Below, one piece after another: positions 18,287 through 27,329 of a DNA stretch of 64,000 bases. Positions within the stretch are counted from its first letter, which is position 1; the number at the start of each line of letters is the position of its first letter. Source of the DNA: Curtobacterium salicis (GTDB taxonomy: Bacteria > Actinomycetota > Actinomycetes > Actinomycetales > Microbacteriaceae); NCBI RefSeq assembly GCF_011759505.1, contig NZ_JAAOYO010000001.1:124001-188000 (forward strand), given 5' to 3'. Made by a program: the position numbers and the translations under genes. The notes beneath the pieces were generated by a model. The model was not told where the DNA came from and did no database searches. It saw only the letters and a list, made by a program, of their open reading frames with translations.

Positions 18287-20986
18287 CTACCCCAGCAGCG
18301 CCACCAGGTGCGAGCGCGAGCGCGCTCCCACCTTCCGGTAGATCTGCGTGAGCCGGAGCTCGACGGTCCGCTGCGACATGTACAGCGACGACGCGATCTC
18401 GCGGTTCCGGTAACCCTCCGTGACCTTCTGGACCACGGCCTGCTCCTCAGCGGTGAGCAGGGTCAGCACCGGCGTGCCGTCCGGCGCGCTCCGCGGGGTC
18501 GCCGGCGACGGCATCGAGCCGACCTGCGGCTGCCGGAGCGCGGACGAACCGGCCGCCGGCGGCATCGCGGCGACGCCCTGCGGGGCGACGAGCGGACGAC
18601 GCAGACCGGCAGCCTCGTAGGCCGCTGCGGCAGCCGCCCCGAGTCGGGCACGGTCCGGGCCGGTGCCCGTCGTCGCGAGTGCGGCGAGGGTCCTCGCCCG
18701 TTCGAACTGCGAGTCCGTGGGCTCGAACAGCTCGAGCGCACGGTGCCGCGCGGCGTCCCGGGTGGTGTCGTCGCTGACGAGCGCCAGACCGCGTGCCAGG
18801 ACGAGGGCGCCCCAGCGTGACGGGTGGGCCCGGTGGTCGGCGGCGAGGCGGGCCGTCATGGCCCGGGCATCGTCGGTCCGTCCGAGTCGGACGTACGTCT
18901 CGATGAGGTCGCCGAGGTGCCGGAGCACCGTCGGGTTCCGGACCGTCCGACCGATCGCGTCGGCCGTCTCGAGCGCCACGGCGGCTTCCTCGGCACGGCC
19001 CTCGAACAGCAGGACCCGGCCGCGGAACGCGTGCAGCTTCGCCGTCGCTCCCCAGAGTCCGCTCGTCGACCGGAGCGCGAGGCAGCGGTCGAGGACCTCC
19101 AGGGAGGCCTGCGGGCGCCCCTCGAGGAAGTGCCGCCAGGCGATCGCGATCGCCCGCGAGGGCTCCCGCAGTCGCTCGACGACGCTCGAGCCGGTCTCCC
19201 AGGCGTCGATCGCACGGAGGGCGAGCCGGAAGTTGCCCGAGCGCACCTCGTTCTCCGCGGTCAGGTACCGCGCCGCCTCGACCCACACCGGTGCGGTGTG
19301 CGAGGAGCGGGCGAGGACCAGCGCGAACACCCGGCGGGCGCTGCGGTGGCGCTCGGACAGGCTCAGCGCGTGGGCGAGGAGCAGCAGCGTCGGGTCCGCG
19401 AGGGCCAGCAGGCTGGTCGTCGCGAGTCCGTCGTGCAGGTCCCGGTCCGGCGGCAGGTGCCCGTCGACCGCGGCGACCATCTGGCGTGCGGCCTGCAGGA
19501 TCTGCGCCGTGCCGGCCGGCAGCGCCGACTCGAACGGTTCGGCGCGGTGCAGCAGGTCGCGGGCGTGCTCCAGTTCCCAGGCCTCGGCCCGGAAGCTGGC
19601 GACCATGGCCAGGAGGCCCGTGACGGCCTCCGCCTCCTCGGCGTCGGTCGCGTCGGCGGGGACGAGCAGTTCGTCGGCCTCGACCGCTTCGCCGCTCAGG
19701 TACTGCACCGAGTAGTGCAGCCGCAGGCGGCGCACGTCGTCGAGGCGGGACCGGAACGGCGCGATCGCGGCCAGGTAGCGCGCCGCGTAGCCGAGCAGGC
19801 GGTGCGCGAGCAGGACCTCGGCGACCGCGAGGAGCGCGAGGTGCTCGCTCTCGGACCGGGTGCCGACGTGCAGGGCGCGCTCGGTGAGCGTCACGGCGGC
19901 ACCGGAGTCGCCGTCCGCCGCGTACGCCAGGGCGGCGTGCAGCAGGCCGACGGCGTCCGGGACGTCGTCGGTGAAGCTGCGGTGCCACGACGCCGCACGC
20001 GGGTCGTGGGCCGCGGCGGAGGCGGCGAGCTCGGCGTGTGCCGCGCGCCGGTCACGGGCCGTCATCCGCCAGTGCAGGTACGAGCGCACGAGCGGGGAGC
20101 GGACCGAGATCGACTGCCCGCGGACCGTGACGAGGCCGACGGACGCGAGGTCCTCGACGACGTCGCGGTCCCACTCCGGGCCGGCGGCCTTCGTGACGGG
20201 CACCAGGGCGAGGCGGGCGAGGACGTCCAGATCGCGTCCTGCGACCGCCGCGACCACGGGGGCCGCGAGACGGTCCGTCGTGGGGGTGGGGCGCAGCGGG
20301 AGCACGAGGGGTTCCGTGCCGAGGAGCTGCTCACGGCGGAGCATGCCGAGCTGTTCCCGGAGCACGCCGGGGTTGCCGGCGGTCTGCTCCGCGATCACCG
20401 CGAGGACACCGTCGTTCGCGTCGTCCGCGGCCGTCTCCCGGGCGAGCAACAGTGCCTCGTCCGGGTGCAGGGGTGCCAGGCGCAGCGACGGCAGTGCCGC
20501 GAGCGGCCCGTCGGACGGCACGCTCGTCACCGTGGCGACGATCCGCAGGGACGTCCCGACGAGCCGTCCGGCGAGGAACGCGATGAGCGTCTGGCTCGCC
20601 TCGTCCATCCGGTCGAGGTCGTCGATGAGGACCAGCGTCGGCGCCATCTGGAGGGTGCGCAGCGTGTCGAGGAGTTCGTGTGCCACCACGATGACCTGTG
20701 CGGGGTCCGCGTCGCGCACGGTCCCGAGGATCCGGGTGACGTGTGCGGCGGCCCGGGGGTCGTCGAGTGCGCTGAAGAGCGTCGTCACACCACCGAGCGG
20801 CCAGCGGGATTCGCTGCCGTTCACGCCGATGCGGACGACGGGGAGGGAGACGCGGCTGCTGGCCGCGTCGAGGACGCTCGTGCGTCCGGAGCCGGGATCG
20901 CCGACGACGACCAGCGCGGACTCCCGGGGGAGTACGGCGAGGGTCGTGATCCGGTCGACCTCAGTGCGTCGACCGGTGAGTTCCAT
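18287..20986 (-). CDS. Large ATP-binding LuxR-family regulator (LAL/MalT type)
   Basis: 899-aa regulator with an N-terminal AAA/NACHT-like ATPase domain and C-terminal LuxR DNA-binding domain. Walker A GDPGSGRTS is at about residues 30-38, Walker B VLIDDLDRMDE near 119-129. A long alpha-helical, TPR-like middle follows. The LuxR helix-turn-helix spans about residues 835-899 (LTAEEQAVVQKVTEGYRNREIASSLY). Such proteins integrate a ligand with ATP binding to activate secondary-metabolism or sugar genes. It stands alone, next to a gene-free 620-nt upstream region, and converges on the glycosyltransferase. Its targets are unknown. Confidence 0.9.
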   Translation of the reverse strand: MELTGRRTEVDRITTLAVLPRESALVVVGDPGSGRTSVLDAASSRVSLPVVRIGVNGSESRWPLGGVTTLFSALDDPRAAAHVTRILGTVRDADPAQVIVVAHELLDTLRTLQMAPTLVLIDDLDRMDEASQTLIAFLAGRLVGTSLRIVATVTSVPSDGPLAALPSLRLAPLHPDEALLLARETAADDANDGVLAVIAEQTAGNPGVLREQLGMLRREQLLGTEPLVLPLRPTPTTDRLAAPVVAAVAGRDLDVLARLALVPVTKAAGPEWDRDVVEDLASVGLVTVRGQSISVRSPLVRSYLHWRMTARDRRAAHAELAASAAAHDPRAASWHRSFTDDVPDAVGLLHAALAYAADGDSGAAVTLTERALHVGTRSESEHLALLAVAEVLLAHRLLGYAARYLAAIAPFRSRLDDVRRLRLHYSVQYLSGEAVEADELLVPADATDAEEAEAVTGLLAMVASFRAEAWELEHARDLLHRAEPFESALPAGTAQILQAARQMVAAVDGHLPPDRDLHDGLATTSLLALADPTLLLLAHALSLSERHRSARRVFALVLARSSHTAPVWVEAARYLTAENEVRSGNFRLALRAIDAWETGSSVVERLREPSRAIAIAWRHFLEGRPQASLEVLDRCLALRSTSGLWGATAKLHAFRGRVLLFEGRAEEAAVALETADAIGRTVRNPTVLRHLGDLIETYVRLGRTDDARAMTARLAADHRAHPSRWGALVLARGLALVSDDTTRDAARHRALELFEPTDSQFERARTLAALATTGTGPDRARLGAAAAAAYEAAGLRRPLVAPQGVAAMPPAAGSSALRQPQVGSMPSPATPRSAPDGTPVLTLLTAEEQAVVQKVTEGYRNREIASSLYMSQRTVELRLTQIYRKVGARSRSHLVALLG

Positions 20987-21606
20987 CAGGACTCACCGGC
21001 CTCCGGCGCCAGGGACAGGGGAGCATGACGCGTCGGCGGGGGAGCCGACGACGTGGGGGCCCGCAGCGGAGTGGGTGGCTCCGCGGAGGGTGGTGTCGGC
21101 GGACGACGGGTGGGTGGCCCGGTTCGCTGGCAGGGTCGACGTGTGGACAGATCGCGGATGACGAGCCTGGGTGGGCTCGGTTCCGCTCGGGAACGATGAT
21201 GTCATCGTCTTGATCACCCCTCGGGTTAGGGTCTTCGGACGAATGACGGCGGCACGGCGCACACCGGGACTAGGGATCCCGTTGTTCACCTGAACTTCCG
21301 TCAGGAGAACGGTAACCCCTCTTCGGTCGTCCCGAGCCGTCCGTCAGGGAAAGGTCTCGATCCGCGTGCCCCCAGTCCGGGGGGACATGCGGCCCCCCCT
21401 CCAGGACGCCGTGGTAGGCGACGGGGTACAGAACCGTTGGTCTGCCCCGGACGACCCCGCTCCGGCCAGTGGGATGTGACGCGTCATCGCCGGGCCGGGG
21501 TGTCCGGCACAGGGGGACAAGCGCCTCCGGAGCGTCTGCAGGCGGGGCGGAGCCGGACCGGCGTGCGCGTGGCGGGCGTGCCTCCCGCGGTCCGCCGAGC
21601 GGTCCG
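20987..21606. other. 620-nt gene-free region upstream of the LAL regulator
   Basis: No open frame here has convincing coding character. A minus-strand frame at 20993-21289 (98 codons) is low complexity and unlike any family I know. The stretch 21180-21330 is less G+C-rich than its surroundings. It contains an inverted repeat ACGATGA-TG-TCATCGT (21193-21208) and a nested GTTCACCTGAAC / CCTGA-N7-TCAGG pair near 21283-21306. These could be binding sites for the adjacent regulator. Confidence 0.5.
21193..21208. promoter_or_regulatory. 16-bp inverted repeat, candidate operator
   Basis: Perfect 7-bp arms with a 2-nt spacer, about 210 nt upstream of the LAL regulator start and in the A+T-richer part of the gap. 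A dimeric regulator site is plausible but untested. Confidence 0.4.
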
Positions 21607-22392
21607 TCAGGCGCGGCGGACGACCTCCACGACCGCGTCGTGGACCAGACCGTTCGTCGCCAACGCGCTGCCGTGCCACGGGCCCGGGTCGCCGTCGAGC
21701 GAGGTGAAGCGGCCGCCCGCTTCCTCGACGATCGGCACGAGGGCGGCCATGTCCCACGGCTTGAGGTCCGGCTCCCCGGCGACGTCGAGCACCCCTTCGG
21801 CGACCATCATGTACGACCACATGTCGCCGTAGGCGCGGGTGCGCCACACCGTCCGGGACAGCGCGACCAGGGTGTCGAGCCGGTCGTCGTCGTCCCACTG
21901 CTGCAGGGAGTTGTAGCTGAGGCTGGCGTCCTCGAGCCTGCTGACGCCGGAGACGTGCAGGGGGCCCTCGAGGGAGTGCGCGCCCAGACCCTCCGCCGCC
22001 CACCAGCGTCTGCCGAGCGCCGGTGCGCTCACCACGCCGAGCACCGGACGGCCGTCGACCGCCAGCGCGATGAGCGTCGCCCAGACCGGGACGCCGCGCA
22101 GGTAGTTCGCGGTGCCGTCGATCGGGTCGACGACCCACTGACGGTGGCCCGCGCTGACCGCCTCGTCGCCGCTGTCGGCCGTGGTCTCCTCACCGAGGAA
22201 GGCGTCGTCCGGACGTCCGGCCGCGAGCCGGTCCCGGAGCGCACGCTCGACGGCCTGGTCGGCGTCGGTGACCGCGGTGTGGTCGGCCTTCTCCGACACG
22301 TGCAGGTCGGCGGCGCGGAAGCGGTCGAGGCTGATCGCGTCGGCGGTGTCGGCGAGGGAACGGGCGAAGTCCAGGTCGGCGCTGAGGTCCAC
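21607..22392 (-). CDS. hisN: Inositol-monophosphatase-family phosphatase, probable histidinol-phosphatase
   Basis: 261 aa. IMPase-family metal sites are visible: FLGEETT (about 66-72), WVVDPIDGTANYLRG (about 86-100) and LKPWDMAALVPIVEEAGG near the C-terminus. Members encoded beside rsgA/aroA in actinobacteria are commonly HisN, dephosphorylating histidinol phosphate. The GTG at 22392 lies 7 nt after TACGCT (22405-22400 on the minus strand) without a Shine-Dalgarno sequence, so the mRNA is probably leaderless. Activity on other monophosphates cannot be excluded. Confidence 0.85.
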   Translation of the reverse strand: MDLSADLDFARSLADTADAISLDRFRAADLHVSEKADHTAVTDADQAVERALRDRLAAGRPDDAFLGEETTADSGDEAVSAGHRQWVVDPIDGTANYLRGVPVWATLIALAVDGRPVLGVVSAPALGRRWWAAEGLGAHSLEGPLHVSGVSRLEDASLSYNSLQQWDDDDRLDTLVALSRTVWRTRAYGDMWSYMMVAEGVLDVAGEPDLKPWDMAALVPIVEEAGGRFTSLDGDPGPWHGSALATNGLVHDAVVEVVRRA

Positions 22393-22442
22393 GAGCGTCA
22401 GCGTAGCGGGGGTGACTCGGCTCGGACCGGGTCGCGCGGCGG

Positions 22443-23585
22443 TCAGGCCGCCACGACCTCTTCCTCTTCGAGCCGGGTCACGGCGCGCTCACGGGCGATC
22501 CGGGTGCGTCGGGCGACGAGCCCGTGCACGACGACACAGAGCAGCACGGCGGCGACGAGCCAGAGCGCCAGCACCAGACCGCTCCGGCCGAGCGAGGCGC
22601 CGGGGAAGTACTGCAGGTCCTGGGCGGCCTGCAGCCAGGCGGCACCGCTCCAGAACGTGTTGAGGCCCGCGAAGAAGCCGGGCTGGAACGCCGGCTGGAA
22701 GATCCCGCCCGAGGACGTGAAGTTGAGCATCACGAACAGCATCGTCAGCACCGGAGTGGTCCACCGGCCGATGAGCGGGTGCAGGCCGACGCCGAGGGCG
22801 ATGATGACCGCGTCGTACAGCCAGGCGAACAGGAACACCTGCCACTGGTGCGTGGTCAGGACGCCGTACACCGGACCGGCGACGACGATGCCGATGCCCG
22901 CGACGACGCCCGCGGTGACGAGTCCGACGACCGCGGTCCACACCGGACGGAGGCGCGTGGCGAACGCCGCGACGGCGATCGCGGACGAGTACCCGCCGAC
23001 GCTCAGACCGACCAGCAGGAAGAAGAGGCCCTGACCGGTGGTGTCCTGGTCGCCGGTCGGGACGACGTCGACGACGTGGAACGGCAGGTGCTGCTCGAAC
23101 GCGATCGGCACGAAGACCTTCTGCGCGGCCGAGGCGGTGGTCTCGCTGGCGGCCGTCGAGACGTAGAGCGTGGCGGCGGTGTCGCCCGGGGCGTAGACGG
23201 CCGCGAGCTCGCGGTCACGGACCTGTCGCTCGGCCGTTCGCGTGCTGTCGACGACGTGCGCGACGAGCGCGCCGTCGGACTGGTCGGTCACGGTCTGCGC
23301 GAACACCTGGGTGGCCGGGGTGGTGCCGACGATGCCCACCGGCAGGTCGTGCGGGGTCGGGGCGTGGAAGGCGCCGAGGTACGCCAGCGTCATGCCGACG
23401 GCCAGGAAGAGCGGGACCAGGATGTGCGAGCCGAACGAGCGGAGCACCTGGCCGAGCCCCTGCGGACGCAGCACCCCGGGGGCGCGGTGTGGCGGGCGCG
23501 GTGCGGCGTGGCCGTGGGCAGTGGGGCCGGGGGTGGAGGAGGACGACGCGCTCGGCGTGTAGTTGTACTTTGCAACTTCGGACAC
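22443..23585 (-). CDS. YhgE/Pip-like or ABC-2-like membrane protein
   Basis: 380 aa. One N-terminal membrane helix (about residues 43-63) is followed by an extracytoplasmic domain of about 130 residues. Five or six more membrane helices make up the C-terminal half, and the tail is acidic (EEEEVVAA). This is the layout of YhgE/Pip and ABC-2-type permease-like proteins; no ATPase gene is adjacent. The GTG at 23585 lies 8 nt after TACGCT with no ribosome binding site, pointing to a leaderless start. An in-frame upstream extension is low-complexity and antisense to rsgA. Function is unknown. Confidence 0.75.
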   Translation of the reverse strand: MSEVAKYNYTPSASSSSTPGPTAHGHAAPRPPHRAPGVLRPQGLGQVLRSFGSHILVPLFLAVGMTLAYLGAFHAPTPHDLPVGIVGTTPATQVFAQTVTDQSDGALVAHVVDSTRTAERQVRDRELAAVYAPGDTAATLYVSTAASETTASAAQKVFVPIAFEQHLPFHVVDVVPTGDQDTTGQGLFFLLVGLSVGGYSSAIAVAAFATRLRPVWTAVVGLVTAGVVAGIGIVVAGPVYGVLTTHQWQVFLFAWLYDAVIIALGVGLHPLIGRWTTPVLTMLFVMLNFTSSGGIFQPAFQPGFFAGLNTFWSGAAWLQAAQDLQYFPGASLGRSGLVLALWLVAAVLLCVVVHGLVARRTRIARERAVTRLEEEEVVAA

Positions 23586-23640
23586 GAGGGGACAGCGTAC
23601 GCCCGCTCGCACACGAAGTCGAGCGGGCACCCTTCCGGGC

Positions 23641-24696
23641 CTACGCCGTACCCGGGTCCTCGGCGCCCATGCCGGTGAGCAGTGCGCGGAACGAGTCCAG
23701 CCGCTCCACGCCGGTCGCCCCGAGCTCGCCGTTCTGCACCCGGTCGACGATCTCCCAGTCGTGCGCCTGGTCGAGCGGGATGCCGTCGGGGGAGTCCTGC
23801 ACGGTGACCGCGTGCGAGGCGAACGCCCGGAACACGTTCTCCGGCTGCACGTGCCCCAGGCCGAACGACCGCACACCCGGGGTGTCGATGATCCAGCCGC
23901 CGTCCCGCACCCGCAGCGCGATCGAGGACGACGAGGTGTGCCGCCCGCGACCCGTCACCGAGTTCACGACGCCGATCGCCCGCGTCGATCCGGTCAGGGC
24001 GTTCACGAGCGTCGACTTGCCGACACCCGAGTGCCCGACGGTGACCGTGACCTTGTCGTCCAGCAGCTCGTGCAGCGCCGCGAACGGCACGTCGTCCGCC
24101 CGGCTCGTCACGATGCGCAGGTCCAGACAGGCGAAGTGCGCCAGGAACGCGGCCGGGTCGGCCAGGTCCGTCTTCGTGATGCAGAGGATCGGGTCGAGCC
24201 CCGCGTCGAACGCCGCCACCAGGTAGCGGTCGATGAGGCGCGTGCGCGGCTCCGGGTCGGCCGCGGCGACGACGATCAGCATCTGGTCGGCGTTCGCGAC
24301 GATGACGCGCTCGACCTCGTCCGAGTCGTCGGCGCTTCGGCGGAGCAGCGAGGTACGCTCGGCGACCCGGACGATGCGGGCCAGGGAGCCCTCGTCACCG
24401 GAGACGTCGCCTGCGAGCGACACGTGGTCCCCGGTCACGACGGACTTCCGGCCCAGCTCACGGGCCTTCGTGGCGGTGACGACGTGCTCACCGTCCTCGT
24501 CGGTCACCAGGACGCCGAAGCGACCGCGGTCGACGTTCGTCACCCAGCCGGTCGGGGCGTCGTCGTACGACGGACGGGTCTTGGTGCGCGGCCGGTTGCC
24601 CTTCGGGTTCGGGCGGACGCGGACGCTGGACTCGTCGTACTGGCCGTACGGCTCGTCCTCGTCGGCCCCGCCGTCGGTGTCGTCCCACCAGCTCAT
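23641..24696 (-). CDS. rsgA: Ribosome small-subunit GTPase RsgA
   Basis: Circularly permuted GTPase that assists late 30S maturation, 351 aa. An N-terminal OB-like domain is followed by GTPase motifs in permuted order: TKTD (G4) near residue 174, GHSGVGKST (G1) near 220, and DTPG (G3) near 272. The C-terminal subdomain lacks the Cys-x-His-x-Cys zinc ligands of the E. coli type; the equivalent stretch reads FASHAVTVQDSPDG and has no cysteine. The start codon overlaps the aroA stop (ATGA). Confidence 0.93.
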   Translation of the reverse strand: MSWWDDTDGGADEDEPYGQYDESSVRVRPNPKGNRPRTKTRPSYDDAPTGWVTNVDRGRFGVLVTDEDGEHVVTATKARELGRKSVVTGDHVSLAGDVSGDEGSLARIVRVAERTSLLRRSADDSDEVERVIVANADQMLIVVAAADPEPRTRLIDRYLVAAFDAGLDPILCITKTDLADPAAFLAHFACLDLRIVTSRADDVPFAALHELLDDKVTVTVGHSGVGKSTLVNALTGSTRAIGVVNSVTGRGRHTSSSSIALRVRDGGWIIDTPGVRSFGLGHVQPENVFRAFASHAVTVQDSPDGIPLDQAHDWEIVDRVQNGELGATGVERLDSFRALLTGMGAEDPGTA

Positions 24697-26102
24697 GCCG
24701 GGTCCCCCTCGGTCGTCACGGCGTCGGTGCTCTCCGCACGGGCCGCCGTGCCGGTCGCCCCGTCCGTGCTGGTCGCCAGCAGGTCGGCCCACAGTTCCGG
24801 GAACTGCGGCAACGTCTTCGCGGTCGAACCGATGTCGTCGACCTCGACGCCTGCCGTCACCAGGCCGATGACGGCTCCGGCGGTGGCCATCCGGTGGTCC
24901 TCGTACGCGGCCCATCCGCCGCCGTGCAGCCGCGCCGGCTCGATCCGCAGCCCCTCGGCTCGTTCGGTCACCGCGCCTCCGAGACCGGTGACGTCCGCCG
25001 CCAGCGCCGCCAGCCGGTCCGTCTCGTGGCCCCGCAGGTGGCCGATGCCGGACACCTCGCTCGGACCGTCCGCCAGGGCTGCGAGCGCGACGAGCGCCGG
25101 GGCGAGTTCGCCGCCGCGCGTCAGGTCCAGGTCCACCCCCGGGACGGAGGCCCCACCCCGGATCCCGACGCCGCCGTCGAACACCAGGTCGTCACCGTCC
25201 CGCGTCACGGTCGCGCCCCACAGCGGCAGGAGCGTCTCGAGGTCGGCGCCCACCTGTGTCGTCTCGGTCGGCCAGGTCCGGATCCGCACCGTGCCCCCGG
25301 CGACGAGGGCGGCGACCGCGAAGGGTGCCGCGTTCGACAGGTCCGGCTCGATCGTGACGTCGCGCCCGCCGATCGGCCCGGGGTGCACGACCCACTCGCC
25401 GACCGACAGCTCGTCGACCTGCACGCCGCGGGCGCGGAGGACCTCGACCGTCATCGCGATGTGCGGCAGGCTCGGCAGACGCTCGCCGGTGTGTCGGAGG
25501 TGCAGCCCCTCGGTGAACCGCGGCGCGGAGAGCAGCAGGCCGGAGACGAACTGGGACGATGCCGACGCGTCGATGTCCAGCGTGCCGCCGCGGACCGAGC
25601 CCGTGCCGACGAAGCGGAAGGGCATCGCGCCGCCGCCGTCGTCGGTGACCTGCACGCCCAGGTCGACGAGCGCCTGCACGATCGCGGCCATCGGGCGCTT
25701 CCGGGCGTACGGGTCGCCGTCGATGGTGACCGGCCCCTCGGCCAGTGCGGCGAGCGGGGGCAGGAAGCGCATCACGGTGCCGGCGAGACCGCAGTCGACC
25801 CGGACGTCGCCGTGCATCGGCCCGGGCGTGACGCGGAGGTCCGGACCGTACGGGTTCCCGGGGGCACCGGCGGCCGGCTCGACCTCGTCGATCCCGACCC
25901 CGAGCTGCCGGAGCGCCGTCGTCATCAGCGCCGAGTCGCGCGAGTGCAGCGGCAGGTGGATCGTCGACGGGCCGTCGGCCAGGGCAGCGAGCACGAGCTC
26001 CCGGTTCGTCAGCGACTTCGAGCCCGGCAGGGCGACGTCGCCGTGCAGCGGGCCGCGCGCGACCGGAGCGGTCCAGGGGTGGGAATGCGTCGTGGCTGCC
26101 AT
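24693..26102 (-). CDS. aroA: 3-phosphoshikimate 1-carboxyvinyltransferase (EPSP synthase)
   Basis: Sixth step of the shikimate pathway, 469 aa. PEP/shikimate-3-phosphate binding motifs [13 protein letters not shown] (about 25-37) and [12 protein letters not shown] are present. The position of Pro101 in the E. coli enzyme is Phe here, as in other actinobacterial EPSPS such as mycobacterial ones. A -10 box TAGTGT (26117-26112) lies 9 nt before the ATG. Downstream rsgA overlaps by 4 nt. The divergent neighbour is sigR, and a sigR promoter is embedded in its first 22 bases of coding sequence. Confidence 0.95.
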   Translation of the reverse strand: MAATTHSHPWTAPVARGPLHGDVALPGSKSLTNRELVLAALADGPSTIHLPLHSRDSALMTTALRQLGVGIDEVEPAAGAPGNPYGPDLRVTPGPMHGDVRVDCGLAGTVMRFLPPLAALAEGPVTIDGDPYARKRPMAAIVQALVDLGVQVTDDGGGAMPFRFVGTGSVRGGTLDIDASASSQFVSGLLLSAPRFTEGLHLRHTGERLPSLPHIAMTVEVLRARGVQVDELSVGEWVVHPGPIGGRDVTIEPDLSNAAPFAVAALVAGGTVRIRTWPTETTQVGADLETLLPLWGATVTRDGDDLVFDGGVGIRGGASVPGVDLDLTRGGELAPALVALAALADGPSEVSGIGHLRGHETDRLAALAADVTGLGGAVTERAEGLRIEPARLHGGGWAAYEDHRMATAGAVIGLVTAGVEVDDIGSTAKTLPQFPELWADLLATSTDGATGTAARAESTDAVTTEGDPA

Positions 26103-26107
26103 CGGTT
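26081..26107 (+). promoter_or_regulatory. SigR-type (ECF) promoter, sigRp2
   Basis: GGGAAT (26081-26086), exactly 18 nt, then GTT (26105-26107). This matches the known SigR/SigH consensus (GGAAT-N18/19-GTT). It lies in the 5' end of aroA on the opposite strand. Transcription would begin near 26113 and include a GGGAGGAG ribosome binding site and GTG at 26141, in frame with sigR. Confidence 0.75.
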
Positions 26108-26111
26108 CACC

Positions 26112-26117
26112 ACACTA
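26112..26117 (-). promoter_or_regulatory. -10 box of aroA
   Basis: TAGTGT on the minus strand, 9 nt before the aroA ATG. It overlaps the expected start point of the opposing SigR-dependent promoter, so the two promoters probably interfere. Confidence 0.45.
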
Positions 26118-26240
26118 CTGAACCCATCGGGAGGAGCACGGTGATCGCACTCGCACCGTCACGAACGGCCGACACAGCGCTGCTGCCTCGGGCCGTCACC
26201 ACGCTCGTCGAGCCACAGAGCCCGGACACCACCGTCCGCC

Positions 26241-26246
26241 TAGACT
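26241..26246 (+). promoter_or_regulatory. Leaderless housekeeping promoter of sigR (p1)
   Basis: TAGACT ends 8 nt before the ATG at 26255, with no ribosome binding site between them. It would give a leaderless mRNA for the short sigma factor. Confidence 0.6.
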
Positions 26247-26254
26247 GGCGGGCG

Positions 26255-27055
26255 ATGACGACCGACGAACCGCAGCACGCACCGGACGACCTGGTCGACG
26301 AGACCGAGGCGCAGCTCGACGCCGTCGAGGACGAGGACCTCGCCGGACTCGACTCCGACGCAGAGCCCGAGCCCGTCGACGCGAAGACCGTGTCCGAACA
26401 CGAGCTGCGACGCCTGTTCGAGGACCAGGCGCTGCCGTTCATGGACCAGCTGTACGGCGCCGCCATGCGGATGACCCGGAACCCGGCCGACGCGTCCGAC
26501 CTGGTGCAGGAGACCTTCGTGAAGGCGTTCGCCGCCTTCCGACAGTTCCGGCAGGGCACGAACCTCAAGGCGTGGCTGTACCGGATCCTCACGAACACGT
26601 TCATCAACACGTACCGCAAGAACCAGCGGAACCCGTACCAGGGCACGATCGACGAGCTCGAGGACTGGCAGCTGGGCGGCGCGGAGAGCGTGACGCAGTC
26701 GATCTCGGCGCGATCCGCCGAGGCCGACGCCATCGACCACCTGCCGTCCTCCGCCGTGAAGGACGCGCTGCAGGCCATCCCGGAGGACTTCCGGATGGCC
26801 GTCTACTTCGCCGATGTCGAAGGGTTCTCCTACCAGGAGATCGCCGACATCATGAAGACCCCCGTGGGGACGGTCATGAGCCGCCTCCACCGTGGACGCC
26901 GGCTCCTCCGCGGACTGCTGGCTGACCACGCACGAGAGACCGGCGTCGTCCCGGACGCAGCGTCGACGGCGACGATGCGCGGACGAGGCCGAGGTGCAAG
27001 CACGCGGGCGGCCACGACGGCCGGCACCCGCACGACCCGGAAGGACGCACGATGA
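26255..27055 (+). CDS. sigR: ECF sigma factor, SigR/SigH type
   Basis: Redox-responsive sigma factor, 266 aa from the ATG at 26255. Region 2 ([18 protein letters not shown]) and region 4 ([31 protein letters not shown]) match the SigR/SigH group. The same frame stays open upstream to a GTG at 26141 with a strong GGGAGGAG site, giving a 304-aa long form with 38 extra residues. This copies the short and long SigR/SigR' arrangement known in Streptomyces. A 4-nt overlap (ATGA) couples it to the zinc anti-sigma gene. The Arg/Thr-rich tail after region 4 is lineage-specific. Confidence 0.93.
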   Translation: MTTDEPQHAPDDLVDETEAQLDAVEDEDLAGLDSDAEPEPVDAKTVSEHELRRLFEDQALPFMDQLYGAAMRMTRNPADASDLVQETFVKAFAAFRQFRQGTNLKAWLYRILTNTFINTYRKNQRNPYQGTIDELEDWQLGGAESVTQSISARSAEADAIDHLPSSAVKDALQAIPEDFRMAVYFADVEGFSYQEIADIMKTPVGTVMSRLHRGRRLLRGLLADHARETGVVPDAASTATMRGRGRGASTRAATTAGTRTTRKDAR

Positions 27056-27294
27056 GCGGGTGCGACTGCTCGAAGGCGAAGGCGGAACTCGAGGAGTTCC
27101 TCCACGACGAGCTGCGACACGAGGACGCCGCGGACATCCGCGAGCACATGGACGGCTGCGAGGACTGCCTCACCGAGCACCGTGTCGGCGTGGTGCTCAT
27201 GGAGACGGTCAAGCGCGCCTGCCGCGAGTCCGCGCCGGAGCAGCTCCGCGACGAGGTCCTCGCCCGACTCCGCGCGGTGCAGTCGACCCACTGA
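27052..27294 (+). CDS. rsrA: Zinc-binding anti-sigma factor, RsrA/RshA type
   Basis: 80-aa ZAS-family anti-sigma factor that holds SigR inactive under reducing conditions and releases it when its thiols oxidise. The H-x3-C-x2-C motif is HMDGCEDC (His32, Cys36, Cys39), with further cysteines at 4, 6 and 57. In RsrA one N-terminal Cys completes the zinc site and forms the trigger disulfide. Overlap with sigR by 4 nt gives coupled synthesis. A hairpin follows at 27330. Confidence 0.93.
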   Translation: MSGCDCSKAKAELEEFLHDELRHEDAADIREHMDGCEDCLTEHRVGVVLMETVKRACRESAPEQLRDEVLARLRAVQSTH

Positions 27295-27329
27295 CGCCGT
27301 CCGGTCCCGACGCCGTCCGGTCCCGACCC

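Noticed and set aside
20993-21289. 98-codon minus-strand frame upstream of the LAL regulator
   Set aside because: Low-complexity composition, no ribosome binding site, no family resemblance, and it overlaps the inverted repeats of the control region.
22443-23876. In-frame N-terminal extension of the YhgE-like protein
   Set aside because: It overlaps rsgA antisense and is Arg/Ser-rich; the GTG at 23585 with TACGCT 8 nt upstream explains the start better.
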